This document shows, in pieces, positions 1 through 11,800 of a DNA stretch of 64,000 bases. The notes under the pieces are model-generated. The model saw nothing but the letters and a program-made list of their open reading frames with translations, was not told the DNA's origin and did not search any database. The translations under genes and the position numbers were made by a program. Each line of letters opens with the position of its first letter. Within the stretch, counting starts at the first letter, position 1. The stretch comes from Sabellastarte sp. h YS-2021 (Eukaryota > Annelida > Polychaeta > Sabellida > Sabellidae): the NCBI GenBank assembly GCA_964017235.1, contig OZ024931.1, positions 121,593,530 to 121,657,529 on the forward strand, written 5' to 3'.

Positions 1-774
1 CTGGCACAGTCAAGGTCAAAGGTCACACCAAGGTCATACTATGATGCTTCACACCCACAACCTTGAACCAACATATCTAACAAGTAACTACACCTTATGG
101 TTTTTCAGACAAAGCCTGGACACTATTTTACAGGTCAAGGTCAATACAGCCAGGTTAAAGGTCAATTCAAGGCCACGCCATGACGCTACATACCTACACC
201 ACCCAAACCAATGTCCCTACCAAGTATCAACTTCTTGTACCTTATGGCTTCTGAGATATTGCCTAGACAAGATTTTAAAGGTCAAGGTCATACACAGCTA
301 TGTCAAAAGTCGTATCAATCTCACACCATGACACTGCACACCTTCAACACCCTACCAAAGTTTCTACAAAGTATCAACTTCCTACGCCTCATACTTTCCA
401 AGACACAATCAACAAAATTTAAAGGGTCAAGGTCTTTACGGCAAGGTCAAAAGTTAAATCAATGTCACACCATGACACTGCATACCCACACCACTCAGCC
501 AATTTCCCTACTACACATAAACTTTATACACCATGCGGCTTTTTCAGATACACCACAGACAAGATTTGAAAGGTCAAGGTCACTAAAGCAAGGTCAAAGG
601 TCAGGATCACAGCACACCTTATCATTTGTAAGATACAGCCAGGGCAACATTTTAAATGACAAAGCCACTAAGACAAGGTCAAATCATGGTCATACCATGA
701 TTTTCAAGGTCACTACAGCAAGGTCAAAGGTTAAATCAAGTTTACACCACACCTTATAGTTTCTGAGATACAGA
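1..774 (+). repeat. AAGGTCA direct-repeat block of unit A1
   Basis: Five to six degenerate monomers of roughly 130-148 bp. Each contains AGGTCA half-sites and the recurring phrase 'caccatgacactgcacacc'. Perfect spaced pairs are visible: AGGTCA-A-AGGTCA (DR1) at 13-25 and 591-603, and unspaced AGGTCAAGGTCA (DR0) at 132-143 and 571-582. Sister blocks begin at 3252, 6503, 15295, 18546, 27357 and 36389. The block has several overlapping short reading frames, but the same motif recurs in all frames and these are not genes. Confidence 0.9.
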
Positions 775-917
775 CAGGACCAGACTTCTTCCCACCTGTC
801 TGCCGGCCCAATTTCAAGGAAATTATGCAGCTAATATCAGTTATGTGGCTAGAGCACAGACACCAAAGTTTCTCAGTGGTTACATAAAACAGAAAATACA
901 GTTTCAACAATACAACT

Positions 918-923
918 TTTATT
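918..923 (-). terminator. Poly(A) signal of F1, unit A1
   Basis: AATAAA on the minus strand about 115 bp beyond the F1 stop codon. The same signal is present in the other units. Confidence 0.6.
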
Positions 924-1039
924 GATTCCATCAAATTGCTATTCATATTTACACAGTGCAATATGGTTATAATGTCTTGATTATTATCACAGATAAATGC
1001 TAAGCATAGTATTCCAAACTTTCACTCATGCAACAACAA

Positions 1040-1450
1040 CTAACAATGGACATCAGCACCATCTAAGGCTTCTAAATCCAGTTCGTCTTCAATGATGCCT
1101 TCTCTCAATAGTTTCAGGTGCAACGCATCCAACTTATCAGCATGTTGGCTGGCATAATCATAGAACGTGTTTCGGATACCCTCCAGAGTAGCAATCTTCA
1201 GTCTCAAGAAGTAGCGGAAGCTCCTGCTGCTGCAATCCACAGCTCTGTCATAGCGGTTCTGTAGGTATTCTATTTCATTGTTCATCAGCACCACTTGTTT
1301 GCAAGCAAGTCTAAACTTCTTGTTCATCTGCTTCAGACTGTACAGTAACTTTTCACCATAGTCATCATCATCCAAAAAATCAGACACACTGCTGTCCATG
1401 CTACTTTCCATCTCCAGTTCATAATCACTAACTTCCATATCTGACTCCAT
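1040..1450 (-). CDS. F1 acidic/helical protein of unknown family, unit A1
   Basis: Intronless 136-aa protein; I do not recognise the family. Residues 1-35 are acidic and serine-rich (MESDMEVSDYELEMESSMDS, then SDFLDDDDYG). Residues 40-120 form a probable all-helical core with KQMNKKFRLACKQVV, NNEIEYLQNRYDRAV and RYFLRLKIATLEGIRN. The C-terminus is acidic (EDELDLEALD). There is no signal peptide or membrane segment, so it is likely intracellular. The reading frame continues 25 codons upstream to an ATG at 1525, but that lies only ~19 bp from the TATA box (1544-1551), upstream of the expected transcription start. The ATG at 1450 also aligns with the start of paralogue F2. Head-to-head with F2. 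Function not assigned. Confidence 0.8.
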   Translation of the reverse strand: MESDMEVSDYELEMESSMDSSVSDFLDDDDYGEKLLYSLKQMNKKFRLACKQVVLMNNEIEYLQNRYDRAVDCSSRSFRYFLRLKIATLEGIRNTFYDYASQHADKLDALHLKLLREGIIEDELDLEALDGADVHC

Positions 1451-1947
1451 GTTAATAAAATGCACAATTGGCAAGGTCACACAAGCTATAGTAATACCAA
1501 GAGGTTTTAGGTATATCTCTGACACACCCTACCTGGTGGGGCATATTTATACCACATCTGATGACACAATGACACTGATCAACTCTTGATTGCAATCCGT
1601 GCTTAACTCCAAATACTCATCATCTAACAAAAGTCAAGTCCTGCCAAAGTGGCTCCACTACCACATTGCAATTACCACCAACTCCTCAAGTGACATATCT
1701 TCTCTTCCCATTCAAAGCCTGATTTATGGCAGTTAGCCTGAACAAAGGACAATGCATTATCAGTGGACCATTGAGCAGCCATTTCAAAGTCACTGTCAAC
1801 CCATCTCAAAGGACAAATTACAATTTCAATAGCACTCAGGCCACTGGGACTTACAACTACATGTATATACATAGGAAGGCAATTTCAATGATGCATGTTA
1901 CACCCTACCAACACAGTGATTCTGTATTTTTGTGACCTTTATTCATC
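1451..1947. promoter_or_regulatory. Divergent intergenic promoter F1/F2 (unit A1)
   Basis: About 500 bp separate the two start codons. A minus-strand TATAAATA lies at the F1 side, and a plus-strand TATATA at 1864-1869 lies ~80 bp before the F2 start. The phrase ACACCCTACC occurs on the plus strand near both leaders (about 1525 and 1900). Two overlapping short frames on opposite strands (1672-1872 and 1726-1935) lie wholly inside and look accidental. In A6 and A7 a C-to-T change lengthens the F2 TATA run. Confidence 0.6.
1544..1551 (-). promoter_or_regulatory. TATA box of F1 (unit A1)
   Basis: Minus-strand TATAAATA, flanked by GG and TGCCCC. A start site about 30 bp downstream falls near 1515-1520, giving a ~65 nt leader before the ATG at 1450. 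Identical boxes lie at 4795, 8044, 16838, 20087, 28900 and 37932 in the other units. Confidence 0.7.
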
Positions 1948-2364
1948 ATGGAATCTGGTATGGAACTTAATGATCATGAGTACAAAATGGACAGTAGCTT
2001 TGATACCACTGATTCAGATTTTCTGACCAATGATGATGATTATGGGCAGAATCTGTTAAATCAAATCAAACAAATGAACAAGAAGTTCAGACTTGCCTGT
2101 AAACAGGTGGTCTTAATGAATAATGAAATAGAGTACCTGCAGAATCGATATGACAGAGCAGTTCAGCACAGCAACAGAAGCTACCGCTACTTTTTGAGAC
2201 TCAAGATTGCTACCATAGAAGGAATAAGGAACATGTTTTATGATTATGCCAGTCAACATGCTGACAAATTAGATGCTCTACACGAACAGCTTCTCACTGA
2301 AGGCATCATTGAGGAGGAATTAGACCTAGGTGCTCTTGATGATGAAGATATTGAAAGCCCATAG
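1948..2364 (+). CDS. F2 acidic/helical protein of unknown family, unit A1 (intact)
   Basis: Intronless 138-aa paralogue of F1, divergently transcribed. The N-terminus is acidic (MESGMELNDHEYKMDSS, SDFLTNDDDYGQN). The core from about residue 40 is nearly identical to F1 (KQMNKKFRLACKQVV, NNEIEYLQNRYDRAV, YRYFLRLKIATIEGIRN, FYDYASQHADKLDALH), and the tail is acidic (EEELDLGALDDEDIESP). Start context ATTCATCATGG. An AATAAA signal follows at 2544-2549. The core differs from F1 by many silent changes, so both proteins have been under selection since the F1/F2 split. Function unknown. Confidence 0.8.
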   Translation: MESGMELNDHEYKMDSSFDTTDSDFLTNDDDYGQNLLNQIKQMNKKFRLACKQVVLMNNEIEYLQNRYDRAVQHSNRSYRYFLRLKIATIEGIRNMFYDYASQHADKLDALHEQLLTEGIIEEELDLGALDDEDIESP

Positions 2365-2543
2365 TTTTCCAAGATGACAAAATACAAGCATATTGGTATT
2401 ATGCAACCTGTGATAATTCTGAACATTCTACTTTGTAATTAAATGGAAACATGTTTCCATTGTGTATTTCACTCAATGTATTTATATTATATCCTTGATA
2501 TTAATTCTGTTGTGCACGTCTTGTGTCTCACATAGCATTTCTT

Positions 2544-2549
2544 AATAAA
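2544..2549 (+). terminator. Poly(A) signal of F2, unit A1
   Basis: AATAAA about 180 bp after the F2 stop codon; the surrounding sequence is conserved in all units, including those with a broken F2. Confidence 0.6.
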
Positions 2550-4290
2550 ATATTATGTTACCAATCTTATGTGTCTATCTACTCGTTACTTTATGCTTGA
2601 TACAATACAAAATCTTAATTCTTATTTACACAAAATTCAATGACAGCTTTTAACTGAAAACTCAAATACTTTAGGTGAAGTCACTTTGCCAACCTTATTC
2701 CTAAGCCTAGCACTAATCATTCACTTTGCTACTGCTGCTGTTAGCACATAGTTTCTGGAATGTCACTCAAACTTTCAGTAAGTCTTGCTATTTTTACTTA
2801 CAAATGGCTGAGTTTATGCTTGGGGTGAGGTTAAGGTCACTGCACAAATGCACGGGCCAAAATGGGGGTCAAAGTATCATACACTGTTGTGCACCTCTCT
2901 GGTAGAGCCCAGTGGTGATCTGTAATTTTCAAGAGCTAATGTTTAGACAATTATGATAAGGTTATCTTATATACATCAAAGTAAATCCAGTACAGCAAAC
3001 CTCACAAGAAATACCTCTCAAGAAAGAGAAAACTTATGTAAAGATAAACTATCAAAACAAGATAATTTAACAGCACATGACCGTATTCATTTATCAACTA
3101 AAAGCTTTCAAGTTGTACAATTTATTAACTCATCTAGTTAGCAACTGAAGCATAGCTGTCAATAATAAAAATATGTACAGTAGTCAGTTCTAGCAATGCT
3201 TATATATTTGTGATATAAGAAATATGGCTCAAATAAGGCAGTAGAAACATTCTGGCACAGTCAAGGTCAAAGGTCACACCAAGGTCATACTATGATGCTT
3301 CACACCCACAACCTTGAACCAACATATCTAACAAGTAACTACACCTTATGGTTTTTCAGACAAAGCCTGGACACTATTTTACAGGTCAAGGTCAATACAG
3401 CCAGGTTAAAGGTCAATTCAAGGCCACGCCATGACGCTACATACCTACACCACCCAAACCAATGTCCCTACCAAGTATCAACTTCTTGTACCTTATGGCT
3501 TCTGAGATATTGCCTAGACAAGATTTTAAAGGTCAAGGTCATACACAGCTATGTCAAAAGTCGTATCAATCTCACACCATGACACTGCACACCTTCAACA
3601 CCCTACCAAAGTTTCTACAAAGTATCAACTTCCTACGCCTCATACTTTCCAAGACACAATCAACAAAATTTAAAGGGTCAAGGTCTTTACGGCAAGGTCA
3701 AAAGTTAAATCAATGTCACACCATGACACTGCATACCCACACCACTCAGCCAATTTCCCTACTACACATAAACTTTATACACCATGCGGCTTTTTCAGAT
3801 ACACCACAGACAAGATTTGAAAGGTCAAGGTCACTAAAGCAAGGTCAAAGGTCAGGATCACAGCACACCTTATCATTTGTAAGATACAGCCAGGGCAACA
3901 TTTTAAATGACAAAGCCACTAAGACAAGGTCAAATCATGGTCATACCATGATTTTCAAGGTCACTACAGCAAGGTCAAAGGTTAAATCAAGTTTACACCA
4001 CACCTTATAGTTTCTGAGATACAGACAGGACCAGACTTCTTCCCACCTGTCTGCCGGCCCAATTTCAAGGAAATTATGCAGCTAATATCAGTTATGTGGC
4101 TAGAGCACAGACACCAAAGTTTCTCAGTGGTTACATAAAACAGAAAATACAGTTTCAACAATACAACTTTTATTGATTCCATCAAATTGCTATTCATATT
4201 TACACAGTGCAATATGGTTATAATGTCTTGATTATTATCACAGATAAATGCTAAGCATAGTATTCCAAACTTTCACTCATGCAACAACAA

Positions 4291-4701
4291 CTAACAATGG
4301 ACATCAGCACCATCTAAGGCTTCTAAATCCAGTTCGTCTTCAATGATGCCTTCTCTCAATAGTTTCAGGTGCAACGCATCCAACTTATCAGCATGTTGGC
4401 TGGCATAATCATAGAACGTGTTTCGGATACCCTCCAGAGTAGCAATCTTCAGTCTCAAGAAGTAGCGGAAGCTCCTGCTGCTGCAATCCACAGCTCTGTC
4501 ATAGCGGTTCTGTAGGTATTCTATTTCATTGTTCATCAGCACCACTTGTTTGCAAGCAAGTCTAAACTTCTTGTTCATCTGCTTCAGACTGTACAGTAAC
4601 TTTTCACCATAGTCATCATCATCCAAAAAATCAGACACACTGCTGTCCATGCTACTTTCCATCTCCAGTTCATAATCACTAACTTCCATATCTGACTCCA
4701 T
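4291..4701 (-). CDS. F1, unit A2
   Basis: Same 136-aa protein as the A1 copy; no amino-acid difference seen. The start was chosen as in A1, with the TATA box at 4795-4802. Confidence 0.8.
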   Translation of the reverse strand: MESDMEVSDYELEMESSMDSSVSDFLDDDDYGEKLLYSLKQMNKKFRLACKQVVLMNNEIEYLQNRYDRAVDCSSRSFRYFLRLKIATLEGIRNTFYDYASQHADKLDALHLKLLREGIIEDELDLEALDGADVHC

Positions 4702-5198
4702 GTTAATAAAATGCACAATTGGCAAGGTCACACAAGCTATAGTAATACCAAGAGGTTTTAGGTATATCTCTGACACACCCTACCTGGTGGGGCATATTTA
4801 TACCACATCTGATGACACAATGACACTGATCAACTCTTGATTGCAATCCGTGCTTAACTCCAAATACTCATCATCTAACAAAAGTCAAGTCCTGCCAAAG
4901 TGGCTCCACTACCACATTGCAATTACCACCAACTCCTCAAGTGACATATCTTCTCTTCCCATTCAAAGCCTGATTTATGGCAGTTAGCCTGAACAAAGGA
5001 CAATGCATTATCAGTGGACCATTGAGCAGCCATTTCAAAGTCACTGTCAACCCATCTCAAAGGACAAATTACAATTTCAATAGCACTCAGGCCACTGGGA
5101 CTTACAACTACATGTATATACATAGGAAGGCAATTTCAATGATGCATGTTACACCCTACCAACACAGTGATTCTGTATTTTTGTGACCTTTATTCATC

Positions 5199-5615
5199 AT
5201 GGAATCTGGTATGGAACTTAATGATCATGAGTACAAAATGGACAGTAGCTTTGATACCACTGATTCAGATTTTCTGACCAATGATGATGATTATGGGCAG
5301 AATCTGTTAAATCAAATCAAACAAATGAACAAGAAGTTCAGACTTGCCTGTAAACAGGTGGTCTTAATGAATAATGAAATAGAGTACCTGCAGAATCGAT
5401 ATGACAGAGCAGTTCAGCACAGCAACAGAAGCTACCGCTACTTTTTGAGACTCAAGATTGCTACCATAGAAGGAATAAGGAACATGTTTTATGATTATGC
5501 CAGTCAACATGCTGACAAATTAGATGCTCTACACGAACAGCTTCTCACTGAAGGCATCATTGAGGAGGAATTAGACCTAGGTGCTCTTGATGATGAAGAT
5601 ATTGAAAGCCCATAG
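5199..5615 (+). CDS. F2, unit A2 (intact)
   Basis: 138 aa, identical in sequence to the A1 copy; the downstream AATAAA is retained. Confidence 0.8.
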   Translation: MESGMELNDHEYKMDSSFDTTDSDFLTNDDDYGQNLLNQIKQMNKKFRLACKQVVLMNNEIEYLQNRYDRAVQHSNRSYRYFLRLKIATIEGIRNMFYDYASQHADKLDALHEQLLTEGIIEEELDLGALDDEDIESP

Positions 5616-7539
5616 TTTTCCAAGATGACAAAATACAAGCATATTGGTATTATGCAACCTGTGATAATTCTGAACATTCTACTTTGTAATTAAATGGAAA
5701 CATGTTTCCATTGTGTATTTCACTCAATGTATTTATATTATATCCTTGATATTAATTCTGTTGTGCACGTCTTGTGTCTCACATAGCATTTCTTAATAAA
5801 ATATTATGTTACCAATCTTATGTGTCTATCTACTCGTTACTTTATGCTTGATACAATACAAAATCTTAATTCTTATTTACACAAAATTCAATGACAGCTT
5901 TTAACTGAAAACTCAAATACTTTAGGTGAAGTCACTTTGCCAACCTTATTCCTAAGCCTAGCACTAATCATTCACTTTGCTACTGCTGCTGTTAGCACAT
6001 AGTTTCTGGAATGTCACTCAAACTTTCAGTAAGTCTTGCTATTTTTACTTACAAATGGCTGAGTTTATGCTTGGGGTGAGGTTAAGGTCACTGCACAAAT
6101 GCACGGGCCAAAATGGGGGTCAAAGTATCATACACTGTTGTGCACCTCTCTGGTAGAGCCCAGTGGTGATCTGTAATTTTCAAGAGCTAATGTTTAGACA
6201 ATTATGATAAGGTTATCTTATATACATCAAAGTAAATCCAGTACAGCAAACCTCACAAGAAATACCTCTCAAGAAAGAGAAAACTTATGTAAAGATAAAC
6301 TATCAAAACAAGATAATTTAACAGCACATGACCGTATTCATTTATCAACTAAAAGCTTTCAAGTTGTACAATTTATTAACTCATCTAGTTAGCAACTGAA
6401 GCATAGCTGTCAATAATAAAAATATGTACAGTAGTCAGTTCCAGCAATGCTTATATATTTGTGATATAAGAAATATGGCTCAAATAAGGCAGTAGAAACA
6501 TTCTGGCACAGTCAAGGTCAAAGGTCACACCAAGGTCATACTATGATGCTTCACACCCACAACCTTGAACCAACATATCTAACAAGTAACTACACCTTAT
6601 GGTTTTTCAGACAAAGCCTGGACACTATTTTACAGGTCAAGGTCAATACAGCCAGGTTAAAGGTCAATTCAAGGCCACGCCATGACGCTACATACCTACA
6701 CCACCCAAACCAATGTCCCTACCAAGTATCAACTTCTTGTACCTTATGGCTTCTGAGATATTGCCTAGACAAGATTTTAAAGGTCAAGGTCATACACAGC
6801 TATGTCAAAAGTCATATCAATCTCACACCATGACACTGCACACCTTCAACACCCTACCAAAGTTTCTACAAAGTATCAACTTCCTACGCCTCATACTTTC
6901 CAAGACACAATCAACAAAATTTAAAGGGTCAAGGTCTTTACGGCAAGGTCAAAAGTTAAATCAATGTCACACCATGACACTGCATACCCACACCACTCAG
7001 CCAATTTCCCTACTACACATAAACTTTATACACCATGCGGCTTTTTCAGATACACCAGACAAGATTTGAAAGGTCAAGGTCACTAAAGCAAGGTCAAAGG
7101 TCAGGATCACAGCACACCTTATCATTTGTAAGATACAGCCAGGGCAACATTTTAAATGACAAAGCCACTAAGACAAGGTCAAATCATGGTCATACCATGA
7201 TTTTCAAGGTCACTACAGCAAGGTCAAAGGTTAAATCAAGTTTACACCACACCTTATAGTTTCTGAGATACAGACAGGACCAGACTTCTTCCCACCTGTC
7301 TGCCGGCCCAATTTCAAGGAAATTATGCAGCTAATATCAGTTATGTGGCTAGAGCACAGACACCAAAGTTTCTCAGTGGTTACATAAAACAGAAAATACA
7401 GTTTCAACAATACAACTTTTATTGATTCCATCAAATTGCTATTCATATTTACACAGTGCAATATGGTTATAATGTCTTGATTATTATCACAGATAAATGC
7501 TAAGCATAGTATTCCAAACTTTCACTCATGCAACAACAA

Positions 7540-7950
7540 CTAACAATGGACATCAGCACCATCTAAGGCTTCTAAATCCAGTTCGTCTTCAATGATGCCT
7601 TCTCTCAATAGTTTCAGGTGCAACGCATCCAACTTATCAGCATGTTGGCTGGCATAATCATAGAACGTGTTTCGGATACCCTCCAGAGTAGCAATCTTCA
7701 GTCTCAAGAAGTAGCGGAAGCTCCTGCTGCTGCAATCCACAGCTCTGTCATAGCGGTTCTGTAGGTATTCTATTTCATTGTTCATCAGCACCACTTGTTT
7801 GCAAGCAAGTCTAAACTTCTTGTTCATCTGCTTCAGACTGTACAGTAACTTTTCACCATAGTCATCATCATCCAAAAAATCAGACACACTGCTGTCCATG
7901 CTACTTTCCATCTCCAGTTCATAATCACTAACTTCCATATCTGACTCCAT
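7540..7950 (-). CDS. F1, unit A3
   Basis: Intact 136-aa copy, same protein as in A1. TATA box at 8044-8051. It stays intact although its partner F2 is broken. Confidence 0.8.
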   Translation of the reverse strand: MESDMEVSDYELEMESSMDSSVSDFLDDDDYGEKLLYSLKQMNKKFRLACKQVVLMNNEIEYLQNRYDRAVDCSSRSFRYFLRLKIATLEGIRNTFYDYASQHADKLDALHLKLLREGIIEDELDLEALDGADVHC

Positions 7951-8447
7951 GTTAATAAAATGCACAATTGGCAAGGTCACACAAGCTATAGTAATACCAA
8001 GAGGTTTTAGGTATATCTCTGACACACCCTACCTGGTGGGGCATATTTATACCACATCTGATGACACAATGACACTGATCAACTCTTGATTGCAATCCGT
8101 GCTTAACTCCAAATACTCATCATCTAACAAAAGTCAAGTCCTGCCAAAGTGGCTCCACTACCACATTGCAATTACCACCAACTCCTCAAGTGACATATCT
8201 TCTCTTCCCATTCAAAGCCTGATTTATGGCAGTTAGCCTGAACAAAGGACAATGCATTATCAGTGGACCATTGAGCAGCCATTTCAAAGTCACTGTCAAC
8301 CCATCTCAAAGGACAAATTACAATTTCAATAGCACTCAGGCCACTGGGACTTACAACTACATGTATATACATAGGAAGGCAATTTCAATGATGCATGTTA
8401 CACCCTACCAACACAGTGATTCTGTATTTTTGTGACCTTTATTCATC

Positions 8448-8588
8448 ATGGAATCTGGTATGGAACTTAATGATCATGAGTACAAAATGGACAGTAGCTT
8501 TGATACCACTGATTCAGATTTTCTGACCAATGATGATGATTATGGGCAGAATCTTGAAAAATTTTGTTGTAATTTTAATTTTTATTAG
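8448..8588 (+). pseudogene. F2 5' fragment, unit A3
   Basis: The first 35 codons of F2 up to GQN are followed by element sequence read in frame (LEKFCCNFNFY) to a TAG. The acidic N-terminus is kept and the whole helical core is lost. Interruption after 8554 (site 1). Confidence 0.85.
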
Positions 8589-8873
8589 ATAAATACTTAC
8601 CATTTCCTGACCATTGCTATATGTTGGTGCCATCCAACTCACTGGCCAACGTTGAGAAACGTTTTAAGAAACCTTAAGAGGCCAGTGAGTGAGTGTGAAC
8701 TAGCATGTCCCCCTAGTGGTCATGTGACCACGCTAGTAAACAACCTTCATTATTTTTGTTGCAGAAAATACTCCCCTAGTACTGAATCTGCGGGGAGGCA
8801 GGGGGGGACTATCCTGGTCAGGAAATGGTAAGTATTTATCTAATAAAAATTAAAATTACAACAAAATTTTTCA
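8555..8873. mobile_element. Element S (319 bp TIR element), copy in A3
   Basis: Non-coding element with perfect ~59 bp terminal inverted repeats beginning TGAAAAATTTTGTTG. Its left interior has hairpin-forming segments: an 11 bp stem (8637-8647 with 8680-8690) and a near-palindrome at 8713-8736. The last base abuts element L directly. The left arm (about 8595-8761) recurs inverted at the far right end of L. Confidence 0.8.
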
Positions 8874-11800
8874 ATTTTATTGCGAAAAATACACTTACCA
8901 TTTCCTGACCATTGCTGAATGCAGCCTTCATGGAAGGAGGGCAGTACTAGAATTTAAAGACCCAGTACACCACTCTGCACAGCTATCATACACAGCACAA
9001 ACCTATAGGCATTCAGATCCAAACTAACCTCCCAGATGAGGCAGTGGAACTGTTGAGCACTACAAAACAACACAGCCTTGTTGCTGTTGTTGTTGCTGTT
9101 GTAGGAAGGAAGTAATCATAACAGAGACTCACTACCTAGCCTACAACTAAAACATTATGAGAAGTTTACATTGAAATTTACATGCATACCACAACATATA
9201 AACTTCCAACAGTCACCACATACCATACAGATCCCCTAAATCATAGTATGTAGTTGAAGTTCTCACAAACTGACAGTCATTGTCACAGTTGAATGTTGCA
9301 TCTAGACAAACATCCAACACCCACACAGGTGACACAAATATTGGAAGTGTCATCAGCATATTGTGTAATTCCAAGCCTGAATGAAGTCAACAATTCTGCC
9401 TAATAAAAAGACAGATAGTATGACAGACATACAGATGCAAATGTATACTAAAGTATCAAAATAGGTATCACACATATACTTATAAGATAACAAACTGTAG
9501 GACACAATATCAAAGTCTGACCACAAGCAAACCAAGCAGGTGAGACTGAAAATTGGTGAAAAAGTTATGGTTTCCAGTAACAGGCATCTGAAAATTCATA
9601 TACAGAAACACTATACTAAAACCTAAAGATTCTTGCTTTGACTCGCTGCTGTTGAGAGTCAGAATTTGACTTCTCCTCAGTCAAAAAGCTAGTCTGCCTA
9701 CAGCAAGATAAGATAGTAGACCTGAAAATATCTGCTGTAAAGCCTTCCTAACTAGGCACAGACAAGACATAATAATTCCTCATTGAATCCTTTGTCCCAA
9801 GTAAAAGTATTTCAAAACCTCACAAGACAAAGAGATCTATCTTGAGTAAAACTGCTGTCCCAGTGATTGAGAGCTGGCATATCGACCGGCTTAACTGAAG
9901 TAGGCCCATCCAAAGCCAACTGAATCTTGGCTAATAAATGGCCAGAGCCATTTGTGAGCAATACTCATTCAAAGTAAGGGAAGACAAAGCTAACGAAAAT
10001 ACCCTTCTTCCTTTGCCTAATGCCAAAGTCAAAAGAAAGACCGTCTTGAAAGTTAATAACCTCCAAGAAATCTTCCCCAAAGGCTCAAACGGCTGTCTGG
10101 TGAGACCAAACAAGACCAGAGACAAAAGGTAAAGAAGGCTTAACCTATTGACTACTGGATTGTCTCTATAGAAATATGTCAACAATCTATACAGCTGAAG
10201 AGTTCTAGAGACTTATTCTCCTTCAAGGAAAGCAATCTACCATTGTTATTCTGAAACCAGCAATAGTACATGGCTTAAGATTCCTTTCCTTAAAGAAATA
10301 ATTAAGGAAATTTGCTACATCTAGAAAAGAAGTATCTGAGAAGTTCACCACAAAGAAGCCTCAGATGTGCATAGATTTACCAGGTCCCACAACCAAGAAC
10401 ATCCACCATGACCATCATGATTCAATCATGATGAATCTGCACCTGAAGGTGGTCATCTTCTAAATCACCTGAAGAATCCTTGGCTATCCTGGTGCAATCA
10501 TGATGATTCTGCACCTGTAGGTGATCATCTTGAGTCACCTGAGGAATGAGAACCACTGGAAACAAACACAAAGCTGTCCAGATCCTCCCAAGAAATGAGT
10601 AATGCACCTGATCCCCAAGCCCCACAGTCTAAGAAAGGAAACACATACCAATGTTGGATACCAATGGCATAATGATTGAACTCACCAGCAAGGGAAGCCT
10701 TAAAAAGGAACCTTTGTGGAACAGATCCACCAGATCCCAAAAATAAGACATCCCTAGCCACTCTGATGCAATCCAGATGATTCTGCACTTAAATCTTGGA
10801 GTAGCCTTTCTTAATAGCTACAAAAAGAATTTTCTTGACTTTCCTGAGATCTTTGACTTATCCAGATAACCTCTCAAGACTCTCACTGGACAAAGAAACC
10901 TATCTTGCACCAAAGCATGATCTAAAGAAAGTTCCAAAGCAGGAATGACTACAGGTTGAAAATCAAAGGAGCCTTAGAAGCCAAATGATTCACCTGCATC
11001 ACCTGAAGAATCAAGGTCACAGGACCAACAAACTGTCCAGTCCATCCCAAGAAAAGTTGAAAAAGACAAGCTTGTGGTTCAAACTAGTTGCAAAACAAAC
11101 CCATCATTGGTGATTGTAATCAAAGACAGATTTGATTGAACACCTGAATCAGAATAGAAGATTCAAAAGTCATCCAAAACACATTCAATTTGAATCATCT
11201 TGACTCTCATGAACAAAGAATTTGTTGGAATATTTGTATACCCTGGGAAGTGATATGCCTGAACCTGAACCCATGGCATTTGTCCAAGGAATGATTATTC
11301 AGATAAGAAAAACATTCCTGAAAGTGGATACCTCCCTACCTGTTCAGATAGGAAACCACTGATGAAATATCTGGGGAAATCAACAGATTCAGAATCCGAA
11401 TCAGACCTCCAAAAGATTCTAAAGGTAGTAGCCCTGTTACTGTGGAGTCTTGAGCCCTCATGATACAACAGACCAATGGCTGTTTGATGCCATAATTGTG
11501 CATCCCAACCGTTAAAGAAAAGATCTAATAACAGAAGGAGATTGTGCTCCTTCTGATGAAGTACAGGGAGCTCCTGCAAACTGAAGATGATCCCTAAGAA
11601 CCTGAGAATAGAAAAACTGGTACATTATCTGTGTATAATGTGTGGTATCTGTGGTACATTAGCAGCTAAACAAATGACCCAATGGCACTGTTTTGTCCTA
11701 TGAAGCCATACCGCCACCAAAGAAATGGCTTCCTTAGAAACCATTAGCCGGAGAAAATGCTTTGCTATGAGTGAAGAAGTACCCTAAGGTGGAATCTGCA

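Larger units (their letters stand above)
1..3251. repeat. Tandem array unit A1 (3,251 bp, complete)
   Basis: First of seven copies of a ~3.25 kb unit; the sequence from position 1 recurs at 3252 almost base for base. The phase is set by the window edge, so the array probably extends further left. Layout: AAGGTCA repeat block (1 to about 774), F1 gene on the minus strand, divergent promoter, F2 gene on the plus strand, then about 600 bp of AT-rich DNA (2550-3251) without a gene. The last part of that stretch (about 3020-3110) resembles the leader of the dispersed AAGGTCA repeats further right, such as the one near 56000. Confidence 0.95.
3252..6502. repeat. Tandem array unit A2 (3,251 bp, complete)
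   Basis: Nearly identical to A1 at an offset of exactly 3,251 bp, with the same gene order. AAGGTCA block about 3252-4025. Only scattered substitutions were seen by eye, for example at 6442. Confidence 0.95.

Noticed and set aside
41..759. Overlapping 96- and 182-codon plus-strand frames in the AAGGTCA block, repeated in every unit
   Set aside because: They run through a tandem nucleotide repeat, change length with small indels between units and have no promoter or codon pattern of their own.
731..961. 76-codon minus-strand frame
   Set aside because: Lies over the F1 3' flank and its poly(A) signal; no recognisable protein.
1451..1525. 25-residue N-terminal extension of F1
   Set aside because: The upstream ATG lies ~19 bp from the TATA box, so it should be outside the mRNA, and it has no counterpart in F2.
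1672..1935. Two opposing frames (66 and 69 codons) between F1 and F2
   Set aside because: Entirely within the shared promoter and overlapping each other on opposite strands; no supporting signals.
10422..11579. Possible genes in element L (67, 87, 94 codons; 127 and 112 in type II)
   Set aside because: Frames shift between type I and II through indels, and differences are mostly amino-acid changing; no transposase motif.
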